Of a stretch of DNA of 64,000 nucleotides, positions 34,745 through 47,419 are shown piece by piece. The DNA comes from Jacaranda mimosifolia (lineage: Eukaryota > Streptophyta > Magnoliopsida > Lamiales > Bignoniaceae). The notes below the pieces were generated by a model, which did not search any database, was not told the origin of the DNA, and saw only the letters and a program-made list of their open reading frames with translations. How positions within the stretch are numbered: position 1 is the first letter of the stretch; the number at the start of each line of letters is the position of its first letter. The DNA lies in the NCBI GenBank assembly GCA_018894105.1, contig CM032127.1, positions 2,079,001 to 2,143,000 on the forward strand. The letters are read 5' to 3'. The position numbers were made by a program, and so were the translations under genes.

Positions 34745-35332
34745 ATGGCACCCAACAGGGACTCCTCGTTTCTCCAACCCTTCACCAAAAACAACAATAA
34801 TGTTAACCAGAAGCCGCCGAAGTTGTCCATGGACTCCCTCAAACGGACAATCTCCGACATATCATTCGAACTGATCAGCCAAGAAAACCTAATCAGCTCG
34901 GAAAAAAACAGCAACCACCACCCCCCTTTGCCGCCGATATCCGAGGTGGAAGACGCGAAGTGCGAGTGCTGCGGCATGTCGGAGGAGTGCACCCCACAGT
35001 ACGTGAAAAAGGTGCGGGAAAAATATTGCGGGAAAATGATATGCGGGCTTTGCTCGGAGGCCGTGAAGGAAGAGATGGAGAAAAACGGCGGGAAGAGCGA
35101 GGAGGCGCTGCATGCCCACGTTAGCGCCTGCGCCAAGTTCAACCGGCTTGGCCGGGCGTTCCCGGTTCTCTGCCAGGCCGAGGCCATGAGGGAGATTTTG
35201 AGGAACAATCGGGCGAAGTCGCTCAGCCCTAGGGACAAGGGCGGCACAAATCAGAAGAAAGGTGGGATTGCGAGGAGTTCGAGTTGTATTCCCGCGATTA
35301 CGAGGGAGATGGGGGCTCAGAAGATGGTTTAG
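34745..35332 (+). CDS. DUF1677 family protein, copy 2
   Basis: Intronless 195-residue protein identical to copy 1 at every residue. I see four base differences in the coding region and all are synonymous (one Asn, one Leu and two Lys codons). Function unknown; same cysteine signature (Cys73, 75, 76, 82, 100, 103) and RSSSCIP tail. The leader differs from copy 1: the short upstream ORF is lost because ATG became ATT. The 3' flank is also almost identical for more than 1 kb. The intact frame and promoter suggest that both copies could be expressed, but expression cannot be judged from sequence. An assembly artefact is unlikely because the copies differ by many scattered substitutions and by a Helitron. 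Confidence 0.87.
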   Translation: MAPNRDSSFLQPFTKNNNNVNQKPPKLSMDSLKRTISDISFELISQENLISSEKNSNHHPPLPPISEVEDAKCECCGMSEECTPQYVKKVREKYCGKMICGLCSEAVKEEMEKNGGKSEEALHAHVSACAKFNRLGRAFPVLCQAEAMREILRNNRAKSLSPRDKGGTNQKKGGIARSSSCIPAITREMGAQKMV

Positions 35333-35639
35333 AGATGATCTTAAGATAATTAATTACTTGATTATGTCTAATTAATTAATGTTTGTTTTGATAATTGTAT
35401 GTATAACTTAGGTGTTTAGCGGTTAATTAAAGTCTTCTAGGGCTGTTATATATTTTCTGACAGTTTTCTCTAGTGCAATTAATATTGCAGAGGGCTCTTT
35501 AATTAATTTCTGTAAGTACTTATGTATTTTGTTATGTAAAATGGTTATAATCAGGCAATCGGACATTGTGTACGTATGTTTGCATGAAGGGTACTCAATG
35601 AACTGTTTAATTATTGATTAAGGTTTCGAATTGCATTAT

Positions 35640-35816
35640 CGGTTTAAATCCTATATTTTATTCTCTATTTTATTTGTTATTCTATTTAATGAATATATGA
35701 TACATATATTAAATATTTTTTTATAAAAATAATCGATTGAAAATCAGATATACTTGGTATAAGTACAACAAATTGGAATAGAATATGGAATATGGAATGA
35801 AATAGAGAATTATACT
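35640..35816. mobile_element. Mutator-like MITE copy in unit 2
   Basis: Counterpart of 32035-32211. Confidence 0.65.
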
Positions 35817-35964
35817 GCCTTAGCTTCTTTTCTTAAGCTGATGGTATTAATGAATACGTTTTCCGTATATAATAATTACTACTAAATGAAATTCAATTCC
35901 ATAATTACTTTACAAACTTCACATCGAATGGAAATAAGCTTAATTAGATAAACTACTCAAATAA

Positions 35965-36417
35965 CATTAGAAAAAATATTATATTAGCAATAAAATAATA
36001 AATGACAATGTAAAAACTATCACTAATAATACATATTAAGTGACAATAACTTTTATTTTGTCAGTGATATTTTTCAATTGACAATAATTTTTATTTTATC
36101 ACAATATGATTCATTAATGATAAAAATTAATATTTTAAATTGTCATTATTAATAATAAGTAACACCCCTATACTGACAATGATGACAAAGTGACAATATT
36201 TTGTGAAAAGATTTTTATTTTTACTAAATTGTCATTATATACGTGTCATTAATTGTCAATGGTAACAATTTAAATATTATTATTGTATTATTTAGTTTGT
36301 AAAAATTATTAAGGTCACAAAATAAAATTTTTTGTCATCTAATATATATAATTAGTGACAGTTTTTGTATTGACACTCATTATTTTGTCACTAGCTTTTT
36401 TTCCCCCTCTTGTAGTG
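35965..36417. mobile_element. CACTA-like element in unit 2
   Basis: Counterpart of 32374-32829, again ending CTCTTGTAGTG next to TTA. Confidence 0.7.
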
Positions 36418-36486
36418 TTAATATGAGACTCAAATTAAGCGAAAATATTATTAAAACTTTGGAAATAAAGAGCAACCTTTGCCAAG

Positions 36487-37296
36487 ATGACTGAGCTCCA
36501 TTTGTGTGAAGAATGAGAAGGTGTGTTTGGTAAGTTTATAAGGTTCCTAAAGTATATATCTTATAATATGTTACAAAGTATTTGATAATTTTTTTTAAAA
36601 AAATGACCTTATTATAGATTTTTAAAATAAGATTTGAGAATCTTATAAGTTGATTTTTATTTTTTTTAAAATGTAAAAAATTCTTAATTTATTTTTAAGA
36701 CTTCAAAACCTTTTCAATTTTAACAATATTATTTACAGACTTTTCATTATTAATATATGTGTGTGTGTATTTGATAAGCTTCAAAATTTTATTTTATTCA
36801 AGAGTTTTATGATTTATTTTTAAAATAAGATTCAATATTTTATAAGCTCAAAATAATTTTATAAGATGAAAGAGCTTGTAAGATCTTTTAGAAAAATTTA
36901 TTCGAACGCTCTTCTATAAAGTTATTAATGACAATATTTTACTTGAATCTAGCTAATTCGCAAACCTTCGGTTAATGTTATGAATTTAGACTATCGATTT
37001 ATCCAAAAAGAGTATTTTCCCCCCCTGCTTTAGTGCTTAATTACTAATTAATAATTAGTGTATAATTGATTGCCAAAAAAGACAATGTATTACATTCATG
37101 ACAAAATTAATTCAAGTCTTGCTCATATGGCTGAACATTTATCAAACCTATAATTCGTTGATTTCTTTGGTTTAGTAATTTAGGAAACTTGAACATGGAA
37201 GATGGGATTAATATTATATAGAGTTAATTTCTCAGGTGATATTGTCTTTATACATAAAATTCAAATTTTAATAAAGATTTGATGCGCATGTGTGCA
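36487..37296. other. spacer with degraded Harbinger-like family C fragment
   Basis: About 36523-36915 has GGTGTGTTTGGTAAGTTTAT at its left and ATTCGAACGCTCTTC at its right, with TTTATAAG words inside, like the 53030 and 59650 elements. No gene seen. Confidence 0.45.
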
Positions 37297-38516
37297 GAAA
37301 TGTCAATGGGGTGGGCGAGGCGGGAATACGCACGTCAATAGGGCAAGGAGAGCCTCCCCGGCCCGCAAAGTTACAATAGTTCCCGTCTCCAACTCTCGTT
37401 CCCGCAACGGGTACCCATTCCTACTTTCCTGTTGGGAGACGAACACCCATAGATACTCATGGGTTTAATATAATTAAAATTTATAAAATTCTTAAAAAAT
37501 TTAAAAATAAAAAAAGAGTACTAAAATTTTCAATAATGTAAATTACTTCTAAAATTTAAAGATTTTCATACATAACACACAATATTTAATTATTTTTTAT
37601 AATAAAATATTAAAAATTAATAATACATAAACAAAAATTTCAACAAAGCATACAAATTCCTCCCAATAGCTCTCCATTTAAATTGGTTCCTACAAATATA
37701 TATATAATTTATTGGAAAAAAATTAATTTAATTAATTTAAATGGTTAAGAAGTATCCACGGGTATGGGGACTATGATTCCCGCCCTCACCCATTTTAACA
37801 ATTGGGGATTAAAGTTATCCCCATCTCCTTTCCTGTAGGGAGAAAAATCTCCCTGTATCAACCTCATTGTTGGGAATTAGGGGTGTTCATCGGATCAACC
37901 CGATCCAATGAACCCGAAAATCCAAATCGAACCAATTAGATTGGTTCGATTTGGATCGAGTAATCGGGTAAAATTCGATCAAACTCGATTACAATTATTT
38001 TGGTTCTCGAATTTCATCCTCCTTTACCCGACCTGACCATTTAATTAAAATATATTTTTTTTAAAAAAATTATGATTTTTGTTATTCATATTTATATTTA
38101 ATGTTCAACTAAGATTTGAATTTAGGATTTTATACTATCAATGATGGCTTGTGGTAAAAAATGAGATACTTTATAACAACTATGAATTGTGGTGCTCTGA
38201 TGCAATACTGTGTGCTTTTAAATTTTGATGAATATTTTGAGAATAATTTGATTGTCTTGATTTGTTATTTAAAGAACTAAAGGAATTGCAACCGATGATT
38301 TCTTCTCCTTCTCCTTTCTTCTTCTTCCCCTTGAACCCGATTACGAGTACCTGCGGGAACAGGGACAATGATCCCTGCTTTCACCCCGTTTTACAATAGG
38401 GGATCAAAATTGTCCCCATCTCCGTCTCGCGGGAAGAAAATCCTCCCCGTATCAATCCTATCAGGGGGAATTCCCCACAGGTACTCTCGAGGACGGGTAA
38501 TTTTGACATCCCTATT
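37297..38516. mobile_element. composite of nested hAT-like MITEs
   Basis: The left end AATGTCAATGGGGTGGGCG and right end (reverse complement) TAGGGATGTCAAAATTACCC form a loose inverted pair. The word set GGGGATnAAAnTnnTCCCCATCTCC occurs twice (about 37800 and 38398), and a third 5' end, TAGGGGTGTTCATCGG, begins at about 37880. I read this as two or three related hAT-like elements inserted into one another. Exact borders are uncertain. No coding sequence. Confidence 0.5.
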
Positions 38517-38938
38517 TGTGCGTGTGTATTTATGAAAAAATAAAGATGGAATTAATTTTAGTAATATAAGGCCGGAAAAAAAGAAACCAATATTATATGC
38601 TTTGCTGGCCTCTAAAAAAATTTGATCTATATTATACTTCAAATTAGTTGAAAACAATTGTGAATTGCTAAGCAGCAAATTCAGTCCAGGAAAAAGAATT
38701 CGTTAAATTGGGTCCATTCTTTCACATACTGAAGTTTAAACAACGATCAAAGATCAAATAGTTAATTACTTTAATTTATCATAAAAGAGGATAGTTTTGT
38801 TGATAGATTAAACAGTACTTGGAAACCCATTAGATGAACGAGCCAGTGGACTTGCACTTACTTGGACCTAGTTTTCGGCTCTGTTCATAGTTTGGACCCA
38901 GCAAGTGCTCTGTTGGGCTTTGTCTGTACATTGACTAA
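38517..38938. other. AT-rich spacer
   Basis: Nothing recognisable. Confidence 0.4.
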
Positions 38939-39428
38939 GAGCCCGTTTAGTTTTATTTTCTAGAGCCATTTTTATTTTCTAGTAAAAATGCATAATAAAA
39001 AATTAATTAGAATAGTTGAATTTGAATATAAAATTTTATTTAGATGTGTTGTAGAAAATTATAAATTTATATAGTTGTGAAAATAAGATGTATTTGGAGG
39101 TTGGGTGTTTTTGTATTAAAAGTTGTGCAGTTTTTGAATTTGAATTGATAATGTGATGTGTGATCATTTGAAAAAAATAATATTATAATTTAAATTTGAA
39201 TTTATAATATTTTTATTGTGAATGATGTATGAGAAGTATTGAGAATATAAAAAATGATTAAGGTAATCATGATAGGAGTTGAAAAAGGAATGCAAATGGA
39301 ACGAAAATATAATAAAGAATATTTTAAAAATAAAAATGTCTGAGAAAATAATATAGATAATATAGTTTTCTATTTTTTTTTTCAAGAAAAAATGAAAATA
39401 GCTTGTGAAAATGAAAACAAACGGCCCC
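38939..39428. mobile_element. PIF/Harbinger (Tourist-like) MITE, family A
   Basis: TAA duplication at 38936-38938 and 39429-39431. Left end GAGCCCGTTTAGTTTTATTT, right end (reverse complement) GGGGCCGTTTGTTTTCATTT. The body is clearly related to 21541-22011. Confidence 0.83.
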
Positions 39429-40153
39429 TAATGTTTCTCATAAATTAAGTTGGGCCACTTCATGGATCCTTCAACTGGAATCTTTGTTCAATTGTTCTTT
39501 TCCATTTTTTCTCCATTTATATTAGTTTTTTTTTTTTAAATTTAAATGAACACGAAGAGTTTATTAGAATTCGAATTCTAAACTCGTGCAAATAAGTGTG
39601 AGACGATGTCATTTAGCCAATTGATTACTACTGAGCTGACGGACTCATCAAGTTGAATCCATTTGTATTAATGTTCAATAATTATTATTGGTATAATAAC
39701 ACGATACCAAATATGAATTGTCATATCATCTTGATATGATACAAAAATCCCTTTCAATTCTTAATATTTTAAATTTATTTGTTAAGTGCATTGTTTTGTA
39801 CTTTTTACTGAGTTTAAGCATTTTCCTTGTTGAGCAATTTCTTGTTTTTTTATCAACTAGATAACATGAGGACTCTTATAATTTGGTTAGTCCGATTTGA
39901 TAAATATTTGCTAATCATCAATTTCAATTAATGATAGTCTTGAAATCCCTTAATTAGGAAAATTTTGGTAGAGAATGGTTGAATTTATGAGATTACAACG
40001 ATTGATACATATAATTCAGCTTAGCTCTATCTGCTGAGAAATCCTAAACACAATATTATTTCTTTGTTGTGAATTGGTGCACAAGAATCCTAAAACACTA
40101 ATCTAGTGATCACAACCATGAAATCTCTACATTCAACTATATATATCTCTATT
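39429..40153. other. AT-rich spacer
   Basis: No gene or transposon ends seen. Confidence 0.4.
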
Positions 40154-40575
40154 ATGGGTGTCAATTTGGGTTAGAACCCATGAGTTCAATTCAACCTGGG
40201 TTGGGTTAGGCACAATATTTCAAAAATGGGTTTGAGTGGGTTGGGTTTTAAATGGGTTGTATCAAATTTGGGTTCAAAATGGGTCCATTCAAAATTTTTA
40301 ATTAATTTAATAAATCATTTCATTATATTGTAAAATTATATATTAAATAGAGTGTAGAAGGCATAATAATATTACTATAATCTTTTGAATTAATTTTTTG
40401 AAATAAGTAAATTAAGTTAATCTTTTAATTTTCTATTAGAACCATTTCAAACTCAATCCAATTCAACCCATTTTCAACTCAACCCAATTTCAACCCATCT
40501 ATTTTAACTCATATAGAACCCAACCCACATAAATTCAGACCAAACCCAATCCAACCCACTCATTTCCCAACACTG
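40154..40575. mobile_element. probable hAT-like MITE
   Basis: Starts ATGGGTGTCAATTTGGG and ends with TTTCCCAACACTG. GGGTTGGGTT-like words near the left and CAACCCA-like words near the right make a large imperfect inverted repeat. No matching octamer was found at the flanks. Confidence 0.5.
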
Positions 40576-41288
40576 ATTCTCCATGTATCACATAAAACAA
40601 CCATCTTTCAAGAGGACTTTTCTTCCCCAGAAAAACCCTACAAATGTTAGATATAGAGGGTTCTCTGTTACCAACTCCTCTTCCCAATTTGATATCACAA
40701 ATCACATGATCCTCATGTCAATCCAATGTTCAACCCATATTGCCAATCCAAACAGGCCTTATTAATACTAAAAAATCAATCTTTTCAGTTCAAATTCATC
40801 TAACTATCCACATATTACCTGTCTATTAATTTAGTGTGTGTGTGTGTGTGTGTAATATCCTGTGAATCCTCACGAGCCTACCCATGCTAGCTATAGTCCT
40901 ACATTCCATTCTTTTTTCAAACTTCCATCAACTTTGGTGTTCCCTTACGGGCACCATACAATGTTTCCTACTCCTAAACTATAATATCTACTGCAAATTG
41001 CAGTTCAAAAGCCCTACTTGCAATTTGATCATTTATGGCTGTGACAAGAAAGCTACTCTTATCTGTTCAGAGCACACAGATTTTAGCCTGTAAAGGGTTT
41101 TTTCTTGACATAGGAAGGAAAGAAAAACACGAAAACAATTATCCCCTTTTTCCATTTAGCCCAAGTCTTTAAATTTGCAGTTATGAGGACACAACCACAC
41201 TATACATACACATAGAGCCATATTGGTTCTCGACTAAATATAACTAATGTTGTAGCGGTAGAGTTTATGTTTTCTTCAGCCAAAAGAG
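40576..41288. other. spacer upstream of the third DUF1677 gene
   Basis: Contains a (GT)n run at about 40835-40852. The last 150 bases are the likely promoter/leader of the 41289 gene. Confidence 0.4.
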
Positions 41289-42786
41289 ATGACAGTTCAA
41301 GCATTTGAAGAGGAAACCAATGCCTTTCCAATCATGGTATGCATGGCTTCAATTGATGTATCGATTGTTAGTATCCTACATCGGTGAAATAAATAAGTTG
41401 TGGTCTCTACATATGATTTTGGGCAATTCTCACTTCATTAGCTAACCTTCGGGATTCAGTTAGGCCAAATATCCATTCTTTAATATCTATTCTCAGCTAG
41501 GAATGTTTCATGCATGTGTGTGTAATTAAGTACTCTTTATAATTGCAAGCAAATTGTCTTAATTAGGGAGTTCGAAAATTAATTACATTTGCCCAGTGGC
41601 TTTTAGTCCAGTGGTATCAATTTCTCTATTATGTGGAAAGTCTTGTATTTGATCTGAAATGAGCGCGTTGTACACCTTATGTGTATCTGATATATAAACT
41701 ATACGTACTTTCTTATTAGTTCAGGTGCATCTTTACAAGGACAAAAGTACCTTACCATAGGTCCTACGAGACAATAAGTTGTCCCAGAATTCTTCTAACC
41801 AATTCAATTTTTCCCTCTTGATGAGAAAATATTTGTTCTTCTATATACTTCAAGTTGTATAACATAAATAGACCAACCCCACCAATTTTTGTTCAATTTT
41901 TCTCATAGAATTAAATTTTCATCGAGTGATTAGATTATTCCTATCTCTAACATGATGAGCGTAAATATCCTCTTTAATTTCTATTCTAACTGTATTAGAA
42001 GAATAAAAGGATCCCGGAATTCTTCTAACCAATTCAATTTTTCCCTCTTGATGAGAAAATATTTGTTCTTCCATATACTTCAAGTTGTATACATAAATAG
42101 ACCAACCCCACCATTTTTTGTTCAATTTTTCTCATAGAATTAAATTTTCATTGAGTGATTGAATTAGTCTTATCTCTAACATGATGAGCATAAATACCCT
42201 CTTTAACTTCTATTCTAACGGTATCAGAAGAATAAAAGGATATTTTAGGGAAGTTACTTTGTCAAATTTGGTTAATGGGTTGATTATATTTCAGCCGTTT
42301 TGGCCTTTTTCCTCTTAAAATAATTTTCTTAGTTCTCTGTGGCAGAGCGATAGCCAATTGCTGCGAAAAGTGGTCTCTGATGTCACAAGTGAAATAAGCA
42401 AATTGGGCAAAGATTTGGAAGCCATTGTTGAATTGGATGAAACAATCTTTCAAGTAGAATGTGAATGCTGTGGCCTAAAAGAAGAGTGCACCAAAGAATA
42501 CATTTCAAGGATCCGAAATTCGTACTCGGGTAAATGGGTTTGTGGGCTTTGCTCCGAAGCCGTAAAGGAAAGGCTTAGCCACGACCCGGTAGCCATTGAA
42601 GAAGCTATGACCTCTCACACAAATTTTGTTCAAGAGTTCAATACCACGACTCGGCTTAATCCCAAGCTATCATTGACATGGTCAATGAGGGATATTGCAA
42701 AGAGAAGTTGTGAAAAGAGAAAGAATAATCTATCAGGCGGGATTAAGATAATGAGGAGCTCTAGTTGTGTTCCAAGGATTAATTGA
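41289..42786 (+). CDS. DUF1677 family protein, divergent third copy, 2 exons
   Basis: Model: exon 1 41289-41336, intron with GTATGC donor and GGCAG acceptor, exon 2 42346-42786; 162 residues. The main frame has no ATG upstream of the conserved region and meets a stop at 42316, so a 5' exon is required. The short frame beginning MTVQAFEEETN joins it in phase. Exon 2 carries the family signature: CECCG (Cys55, 57, 58), EECT (Cys64), GKWVCGLCSEAVKE (Cys82, 85) and RSSSCVP near the end. Function unknown. Unlike the two GC-rich intronless copies at 31 and 35 kb it is AT-rich and divergent outside the motifs. Exon 1 is an inference and the weaker part of the model. The ~1-kb intron contains a 230-bp tandem duplication. 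Confidence 0.75.
41787..42242. repeat. 230-bp tandem duplication, two copies
   Basis: The copy starting GAATTCTTCTAACC at 41787 is repeated from 42017 with scattered substitutions. It lies wholly inside the intron of the third DUF1677 gene and stops about 100 bases before its acceptor. Confidence 0.88.
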
Positions 42787-43146
42787 TATTAACATACACC
42801 AATAGAATTTTGCTATTAAATGAAGAGAGTTAGTTATAAATATTGTTAGGGTAAAAAATATTAATTGTTAATTTGCAGCTATTTAGAGCTTTATCTAATG
42901 TTTGATTATTCAGTCAGTTTGAAAAATAGTTGTTACGACTCTGAAAGTATGCATGCAGTTTTCGTTGAAATTTTTATACATATCATAAATAAATTTCAAG
43001 TATATTAAAATAAATAGTTAATATAATTATGAATATCTTAAATTTGATTGAGTTGAAATATATAATAAAACACAAATTAAAACAAGTATCTAAATAACAT
43101 CATAATATATAAATGAAATTATAAAAAACGTACTATTATATTATAA
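42787..43146 (+). other. 3' flank of third DUF1677 gene
   Basis: AT-rich; probably includes the 3' UTR. Confidence 0.4.
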
Positions 43147-43533
43147 GGGCTTGTTTGCTTCAATTGATTATACTTGATAGATGCATAATCACTCATAATT
43201 TATTGTCTGTTTACCTTGATATAGGGCCCATGACACATCATTAGCCCTGTATTAAGTTGGAATATGGATCAAGAGGTGAGGGGCTTAATATATTTTCTTT
43301 GGGTTGTATAAGATTCAAAAAAACCAAATTACCCTTGATTAGTATATAAAAAGATATATTAAAATAAATAATAAAAGATTATAATCATAAAATCATATGT
43401 TTTGTTTTAATTTATTTTTCAGTTAATCTTACCGACCAAACGTGAAATTATATTGCTTTATCTTGATAGACTTAAAACAAATCCATTTGTTTGTATATCA
43501 TTCATAATCACATCACTCCAAGCAAATTAACCC
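43147..43533. mobile_element. Tourist-like MITE, family D, 387 bp
   Basis: TAA duplication at 43144-43146 and 43534-43536. Left end GGGCTTGTTTGCTTC; right end, reverse-complemented, GGGTTAATTTGCTTGG. The interior is non-coding. A possible relative ends at 48452. Confidence 0.8.
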
Positions 43534-46137
43534 TAATTGTATAGTGGTACTTAGGCACCATGCTAATTTTATAGTGCTTAAGTACTTAGTCATTGCGATT
43601 AATTTGCCCTTATGATATTGTACATATATATGTACGTATATCCTAAATATTCAAAGATATTCAAAATTAGATAAGAATTTAATAACCTAATATCTATGAC
43701 CAAGCTAATTTTGGAGAAGAAGATCACACAAACCTTTCATTCATCACTAAATTTGCATTATATCCAATTTTTTGAATTTTTTTTTCAATTAATTAGATAA
43801 CATGTAGCAATTAATTACCTTTAAAACAATTATATATATACACAAATATGTAAAAAAATTTACTCTCTTTTTTTTTTAAAAAAAAAAACGAAAAAACTTA
43901 TCACCTATAAAATTTCATATTCAACCAATATTGACACGATAGATATGAGGAAAGAAATGCTTTGAAAGAGTGGAAAGCATCCAATGATTGCAGTTGGTTT
44001 CGATAGAGAGGGGCAAGAGAAAGCCACCCATTGAAGTGTTCGACGACATTATGGATATAGAAAATGACAACCATGATCCATTGATCCTAGTACAAATTTT
44101 TCTTTTTCTTTTTCTTTTTCTTTTGTTTTAAATATATATTTTTTTGTGAAGAAGAATCTACTAATTAATTGGATGAATTGAATATAGTTTAGACAAGACT
44201 TCAGTGGTTAACTCACTTAATCCATTCAAGACAAAAGATGAGGTATTTAGGATTTCGTGTTGACAAAAGTTGTCCCAATAAAATTGGTTAAATTCATAGA
44301 AATGTCTTCAACTTATTTGTATGAATTGAGACATATTGAGGAGAACCATGTTCTATCCTCTTCATTTCTAGTATCGCGATAGTTTATTATTATTAATTTT
44401 TTAGAGGATTATAGTTAGTTCCCGTTTTTTCAAATTATTCTTTATGGGATTCAGATAAATGACGCAGAAATGACAGTCCATCAAAATGTCAATTCATTAT
44501 GTGTTTGTAGTGTTTAATGGGCTTCAACATAATATTGAATTGAGGTCCTAATTATTCTCGACGTTCATCTCATAAGTAATATACTAATTTCTTCTTTTAT
44601 AACTTTTTTTCCCCAAAGAAAACAAATTTTTTTAAAAAATCTTTGCGCAATAGGTATCAAGGTTCAAAATAAAAGATAATGGTTAAAATATTCAAAAATA
44701 CATCACACGATAATCACTTTGAACCCCTTTTTGTTCTCTCTTTTTTCTTTCTTTTCTTTTTTTACAAAATTCCATTAGAATATTTAATTATCTCGATCAA
44801 TGTATCTTAACGATAAGAATATATAAAATGAGGATGCGTAATTAAATATTTTATCTTAAAAATTTCCTCTCCCTTTTTATATGAGTCAATAATTCTTCTT
44901 AATATTATCTAATTAATCACCAATTCATTATGCTATGAAAATGAACTATTGCCTTTATTTTTTTCTTTTTCCTTTCAAAGAGACAAAAGCAAAAGTATAA
45001 TTAGAAGTCCAATAAAGAAGGTGTTGGCTGCATTTTTAGTAAGGATGTGGTCCTAAATCTTGATAGGGTTCATGTTCAAAATCCCAATTGCACTAAGTAT
45101 GGTCCCAAAATTTCTCAATCCCCAAAACTTTTTCCACCCCATTATAGAAGGTAAGCCAAAGTTGATGCAACGTTATAACCTTGCACGTGACTTCCACACG
45201 TGCATTTCTATTTACTTTAGGCTTTGAATAATGGACCACCCTTTTTAAATTTTTCAAAAAGTTGCATGTGAATTTAATCATCATATTTAAAAAAATAAAA
45301 GAGTGCATTTTGTGGTAAAGGTTTATGTGATTGTGATATGGAAGTATGCATTTGAAATCAATGTATTCATCGTAAAGTTAGTAGTTAGGTTGGCTCATAA
45401 TTTTCTATAACGAGGTAACAAACTATTTAAATTATCGAGAATTTATTATTTTCATGGCAATAATTCTTCTAGATAATATTTATGATTTAAATTGGATATT
45501 TCATAATACTGAAGAATTTTTATGATTACATTAAAGAGTATTGCATTGATCGATTCTTTCCTATCTTTTGATTATTAAAAATAAAAATAAAAAATTGACA
45601 TATTGAAGAGCGTCTTGTATTTCTCTATAATGTTATGATCTTTTTCTTTTTTTTCCTTTTTTTTTTTTGAGTTCTTATCATAAAAATCAAGGTTTCAAAA
45701 TTGATGTATTTAAGTAGTAATCTGTCAACTGGTCACTTATGCATACTCATTGATGCATGAGTCATGTATTAAACCTTAGTTGCTCAATCCAATATTGCAA
45801 GATTCCAAAAAGTTTTTAAAAGATTGTTAATATGCTATGTTATTTTTGCTTTATGAGAAGTTTAACAAATAGGTTATCTATATTTATGTGTCCTTTGAGT
45901 TTGAAAAACTACAATTTTCTCTCTTATTTTTTCATTTTAAATAATAGATACACCTTATGGATCGAATAGGAAATTACCAAAATCGCTATCCGTTAGTATG
46001 CTGACCACAAATGACGATATCAATAGGAATTTTTTTTTGAATTTTCCATTACACCCTTCTTGTGGCATTGTGTTATTTATTTATTTAATGAATCAAGGAT
46101 GCTCCTTGTAATTTTATAAATAAAGAGGGGGCACAAC
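43534..46137. other. 2.6-kb gene-free AT-rich region
   Basis: A TTTTC pentanucleotide run lies at about 44096-44124. No exon or transposon border was recognised. Confidence 0.45.
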
Positions 46138-46714
46138 TAGGCATGGAAATAGGCTAGGTAAAGCTAGACTTTGACTTAAATAGGTCAAGCTTTTTATGAC
46201 ATTTTTAATAAATTCAAAGTTTTAACCTGCCCTGAAATCCTACTTAAAAGCCTATTTTTTACTAAAGCTTCAATTAAATCTAAACATCACATAAATTTAA
46301 ATTTTTAATATGCTCAAACTTGTAATAGACCTTGATCAGAAATAATCAAAATGATAAATAACAAATACATAATTATGGAAGTTCAAATCTAAGTATAAAA
46401 TATTATTATTTCAACAAAAAACAATACTAAACAATATAACAGAATCCATAAAATACTAATTAAAGAAATCAAATACAATCAGTCATTTAATATTATATTC
46501 CTATTATTGTACTTTTTATGTGAAAAAGAATAAACGGGCCGGCCTATTAGGTTTTACAAACTTTTAAAAGAGTCTAAGTATAATCTATTTAGTTAAAAAT
46601 GCTACTTTTTAAATCTTGATCTGGTCTTTTTATCAAATAAACTAGGCCAAAACAGATCATAAATAGCCTAAACTATAGACCCCTAACGAATAACCTAACT
46701 TATTCCCATGATTA
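46138..46714. mobile_element. probable hAT-like MITE
   Basis: Starts TAGGCATGGAAATAGG; the right end reverse-complemented reads TAATCATGGGAATAAG. The flanking octamers resemble one another only weakly. Non-coding interior with AGGTCAAGC/GACCTTG words. Confidence 0.5.
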
Positions 46715-47075
46715 GCTACAAAATTTCTACTATAGAAGCTTTATATTCCTAGAAAAATATGTACAAGACATAATGTTATTATGTGGTCAAGTATACTTGG
46801 GTTGTTGACTTTCCAGATTTGAATCAACTCATGATTGTAATCCGACTTCTTCTGGGGCCCGGCCTGACCCAAATCTAGCAAAGATTGCTGTTCGAACAGG
46901 GCTTTGGGCCCGCACCGCTAGATCCATTATGGCCCATTTGTAGCGCATATGTTCCCAATAATTTAGTTGCATTCTTTCTCAATTATTGAAGAGTTTGCCA
47001 ATTTTTTGTTTTTCCTTTTGAAAAAAATTAAGTGCTGATTTCGGTTGTGATGTGCTTTCGCCTTTGGGTAACTTA
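46715..47075. other. spacer
   Basis: Nothing recognisable; a short GC-rich patch at about 46850-46930 may be a transposon remnant. Confidence 0.35.
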
Positions 47076-47419
47076 GGTTATGTTTGGTTATGTTTTTTGT
47101 TAAATTTTATTATTTGTTTTGGGAGAATATATTATTAGAGAATGTGAAAGTTATGTTTTGGTATATTTATTTATATTTTTAAGGAGACATTTTTTATTAT
47201 AACAATCAAATCAATACTTTTTTGTTGAATTTTTGGGGTGAAAATGGAATTGAGTGATTATTTTAATATTAGAATAATAAAAAATATATATATGATGTAC
47301 ATATATAATATATGTATGTATATAATGAAAAATGTGCATTTTGAAGAAAAAATGAGGATATATTTAGTTATGTTTTTCCAAAATAATATTATTCCGGGGA
47401 AATATAACCAAACAAATCC
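47076..47419. mobile_element. Tourist-like MITE, family B, 344 bp
   Basis: TTA duplication at 47073-47075 and 47420-47422. Left end GGTTATGTTTGGTTATGTTT; right end, reverse-complemented, GGATTTGTTTGGTTATATTT. Confidence 0.85.

Larger units (their letters stand above)
32941..36486. repeat. tandem segmental duplication, unit 2
   Basis: Direct-repeat partner of 28820-32897. It carries its own DUF1677 gene (34745-35332), promoter, Mutator-like MITEs, truncated Tourist copy and CACTA-like element in the same order. It lacks the unit 1 Helitron. Confidence 0.9.
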
